This document shows positions 63,661 through 64,000 of a DNA stretch of 64,000 bases, piece by piece. The position numbers and the translations under genes were made by a program. Source of the DNA: Enterobacter chuandaensis (lineage in GTDB: Bacteria; Pseudomonadota; Gammaproteobacteria; Enterobacterales; Enterobacteriaceae); contig NZ_QZCS01000014.1 in NCBI RefSeq assembly GCF_003594915.1, forward strand, positions 61,804 to 125,803, read 5' to 3'. The first letter of the stretch is position 1. Each line of letters starts with the position of its first letter. Below the pieces are notes generated by a model. The model saw only the letters and a list, made by a program, of their open reading frames with translations, ran no database searches and was not told where the DNA came from.

Positions 63661-63664
63661 GTAG
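63506..63664 (+). CDS. hok: Hok/Gef family toxin
   Basis: A 52-residue membrane-depolarising toxin: one N-terminal membrane helix ([18 protein letters not shown]) and the periplasmic tail with the conserved cysteine and [10 protein letters not shown]. It is almost the same as Hok/FlmA of F. It kills plasmid-free cells after loss of Sok. In F it lies directly after psiA; here about 15 kb of foreign DNA intervenes. Confidence 0.95.
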   Translation: MKLPRNTLLWCVLIVCLTLLIFTYLTRKSLCEIRYRDTDREVAAFMAYESAK

Positions 63665-64000
63665 CTAACCCCGGCGGGGGGAAACCCCCGCCATTCAGGG
63701 GCTGAGACTGTGTGGACATGCCTGAAGCGCCTTTATGAAGGGGTTGCCGGTTTACCGGTAGCCCCTTTTTCCTTCCTGACGCGACCGCACGCCTGAACTT
63801 CCGGGAAGGGCTGTTCCCCTGCGGGGAACGGGGGAAGGGGGACGCGCCTTCGGCGCTGCCCCTCTGCTCCCTCCGCCTTGTCCACACTCCAGCCTTTCCT
63901 GCCTGATTTTGCTGAAGTCAGAACGCTATGAGTTACCTGCCTGTGCCTGGCTTCAGCCTGGTTTTCCCTGTGTTCTTCATCCCGGGCGTCATATCCGGCG
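63665..64000. other. hok mRNA 3-prime region and non-coding DNA
   Basis: No complete gene. A GGCGGGGG/CCCCCGCC hairpin (63673-63692) and the hok terminator lie here. A GTTCCCC/GGGGAAC hairpin (about 63813-63829) follows. An ATG frame from 63931 (MSYLPVPGFSLVFP) is open to the window edge but unsupported. Confidence 0.5.
63740..63770 (+). terminator. Terminator of hok mRNA
   Basis: GGGGTTGCCGG and CCGGTAGCCCC pair over 11 bp (with G-T pairs) around TTTA, followed by five or more T. Confidence 0.8.

Noticed and set aside
63931..64000. Partial gene at the window end (MSYLPVPGFS...)
   Set aside because: Only 23 codons are visible, with no clear ribosome site or family match.

Overview
The window looks like part of a large, mosaic F-like plasmid from an enterobacterium of the Klebsiella/Enterobacter group. 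The basis is an F-type RepE replicon with iterons on both sides, a ResD recombinase, ParM/StbB-type and ParA-type partition genes, a umuDC pair with a LexA box, an F-like conjugative leading region (methyltransferase, ArdB/KlcA antirestriction protein, ParB-like protein, psiB, psiA), hok/mok/sok, and many chromosomal-type metabolic and stress genes carried as cargo. No rRNA, tRNA, CRISPR array or tra/oriT region was seen.

Layout. 1-10.7 kb: an electrophile/redox stress block (hydrolase, SDR, DsbA-family protein, Old Yellow Enzyme homologue, PEBP protein, thioredoxin, AhpD-like and OsmC proteins) with a TetR repressor. Four similar operator-like palindromes suggest it is one regulon; a GH4 phospho-glycosidase and a LysR gene sit inside it. 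10.8-13.4 kb: a two-gene Gabija-like cassette (OLD-family ATPase/TOPRIM nuclease plus compact UvrD-like helicase). 13.5-15.0 kb: vapBC and parD plus a frameshifted parE, separated by four 19-bp elements spaced exactly 34 bp apart. 15.3-18.2 kb: YciI, AzoR, hydrolase and a GlxA-type regulator. 18.4-23.5 kb: sugar or sugar-acid cluster (split transketolase, SDR, MFS, LysR). 23.7-28.8 kb: AT-rich KAP-family NTPase (a PifA-type defence candidate), a small ParB-like protein and a RelB/DinJ-N-terminal fusion protein.

29.3-35.4 kb: plasmid maintenance core with an amber-interrupted gene, a HEPN protein translationally coupled to resD, a parA/RHH partition pair with an 8-bp tandem repeat, an unknown 452-residue protein, and repE between its iteron arrays. 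35.4-39.8 kb: umuDC, parM and an StbB-like gene with an internal duplication. 40-48.4 kb: the leading region, all on the + strand, with three copies of a ~185-bp element placed upstream of genes (candidate Frpo-like single-stranded promoters), minus-direction terminators and a GC-rich hairpin after nearly every stop codon. No ssb gene was found there.

48.4-63.2 kb: a block of accessory DNA and gene fragments inserted between psiA and hok. It has a truncated RND pump, an IS3-family remnant, a partial second copy of the SDR/DsbA locus, DMT and PTS EIIA fragments, a SorC regulator, an MFS gene, a LysR/LysE pair, an AKR/MarR/MFS group, a TetR/EamA/CsaA operon with a perfect palindromic operator, and kacAT. 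63.3-63.8 kb: hok/mok/sok with its terminator. The strongest candidates for under-described biology are the Gabija-like and KAP cassettes, the HEPN-ResD operon, the vapBC operator array and the repeat/hairpin architecture of the leading region.
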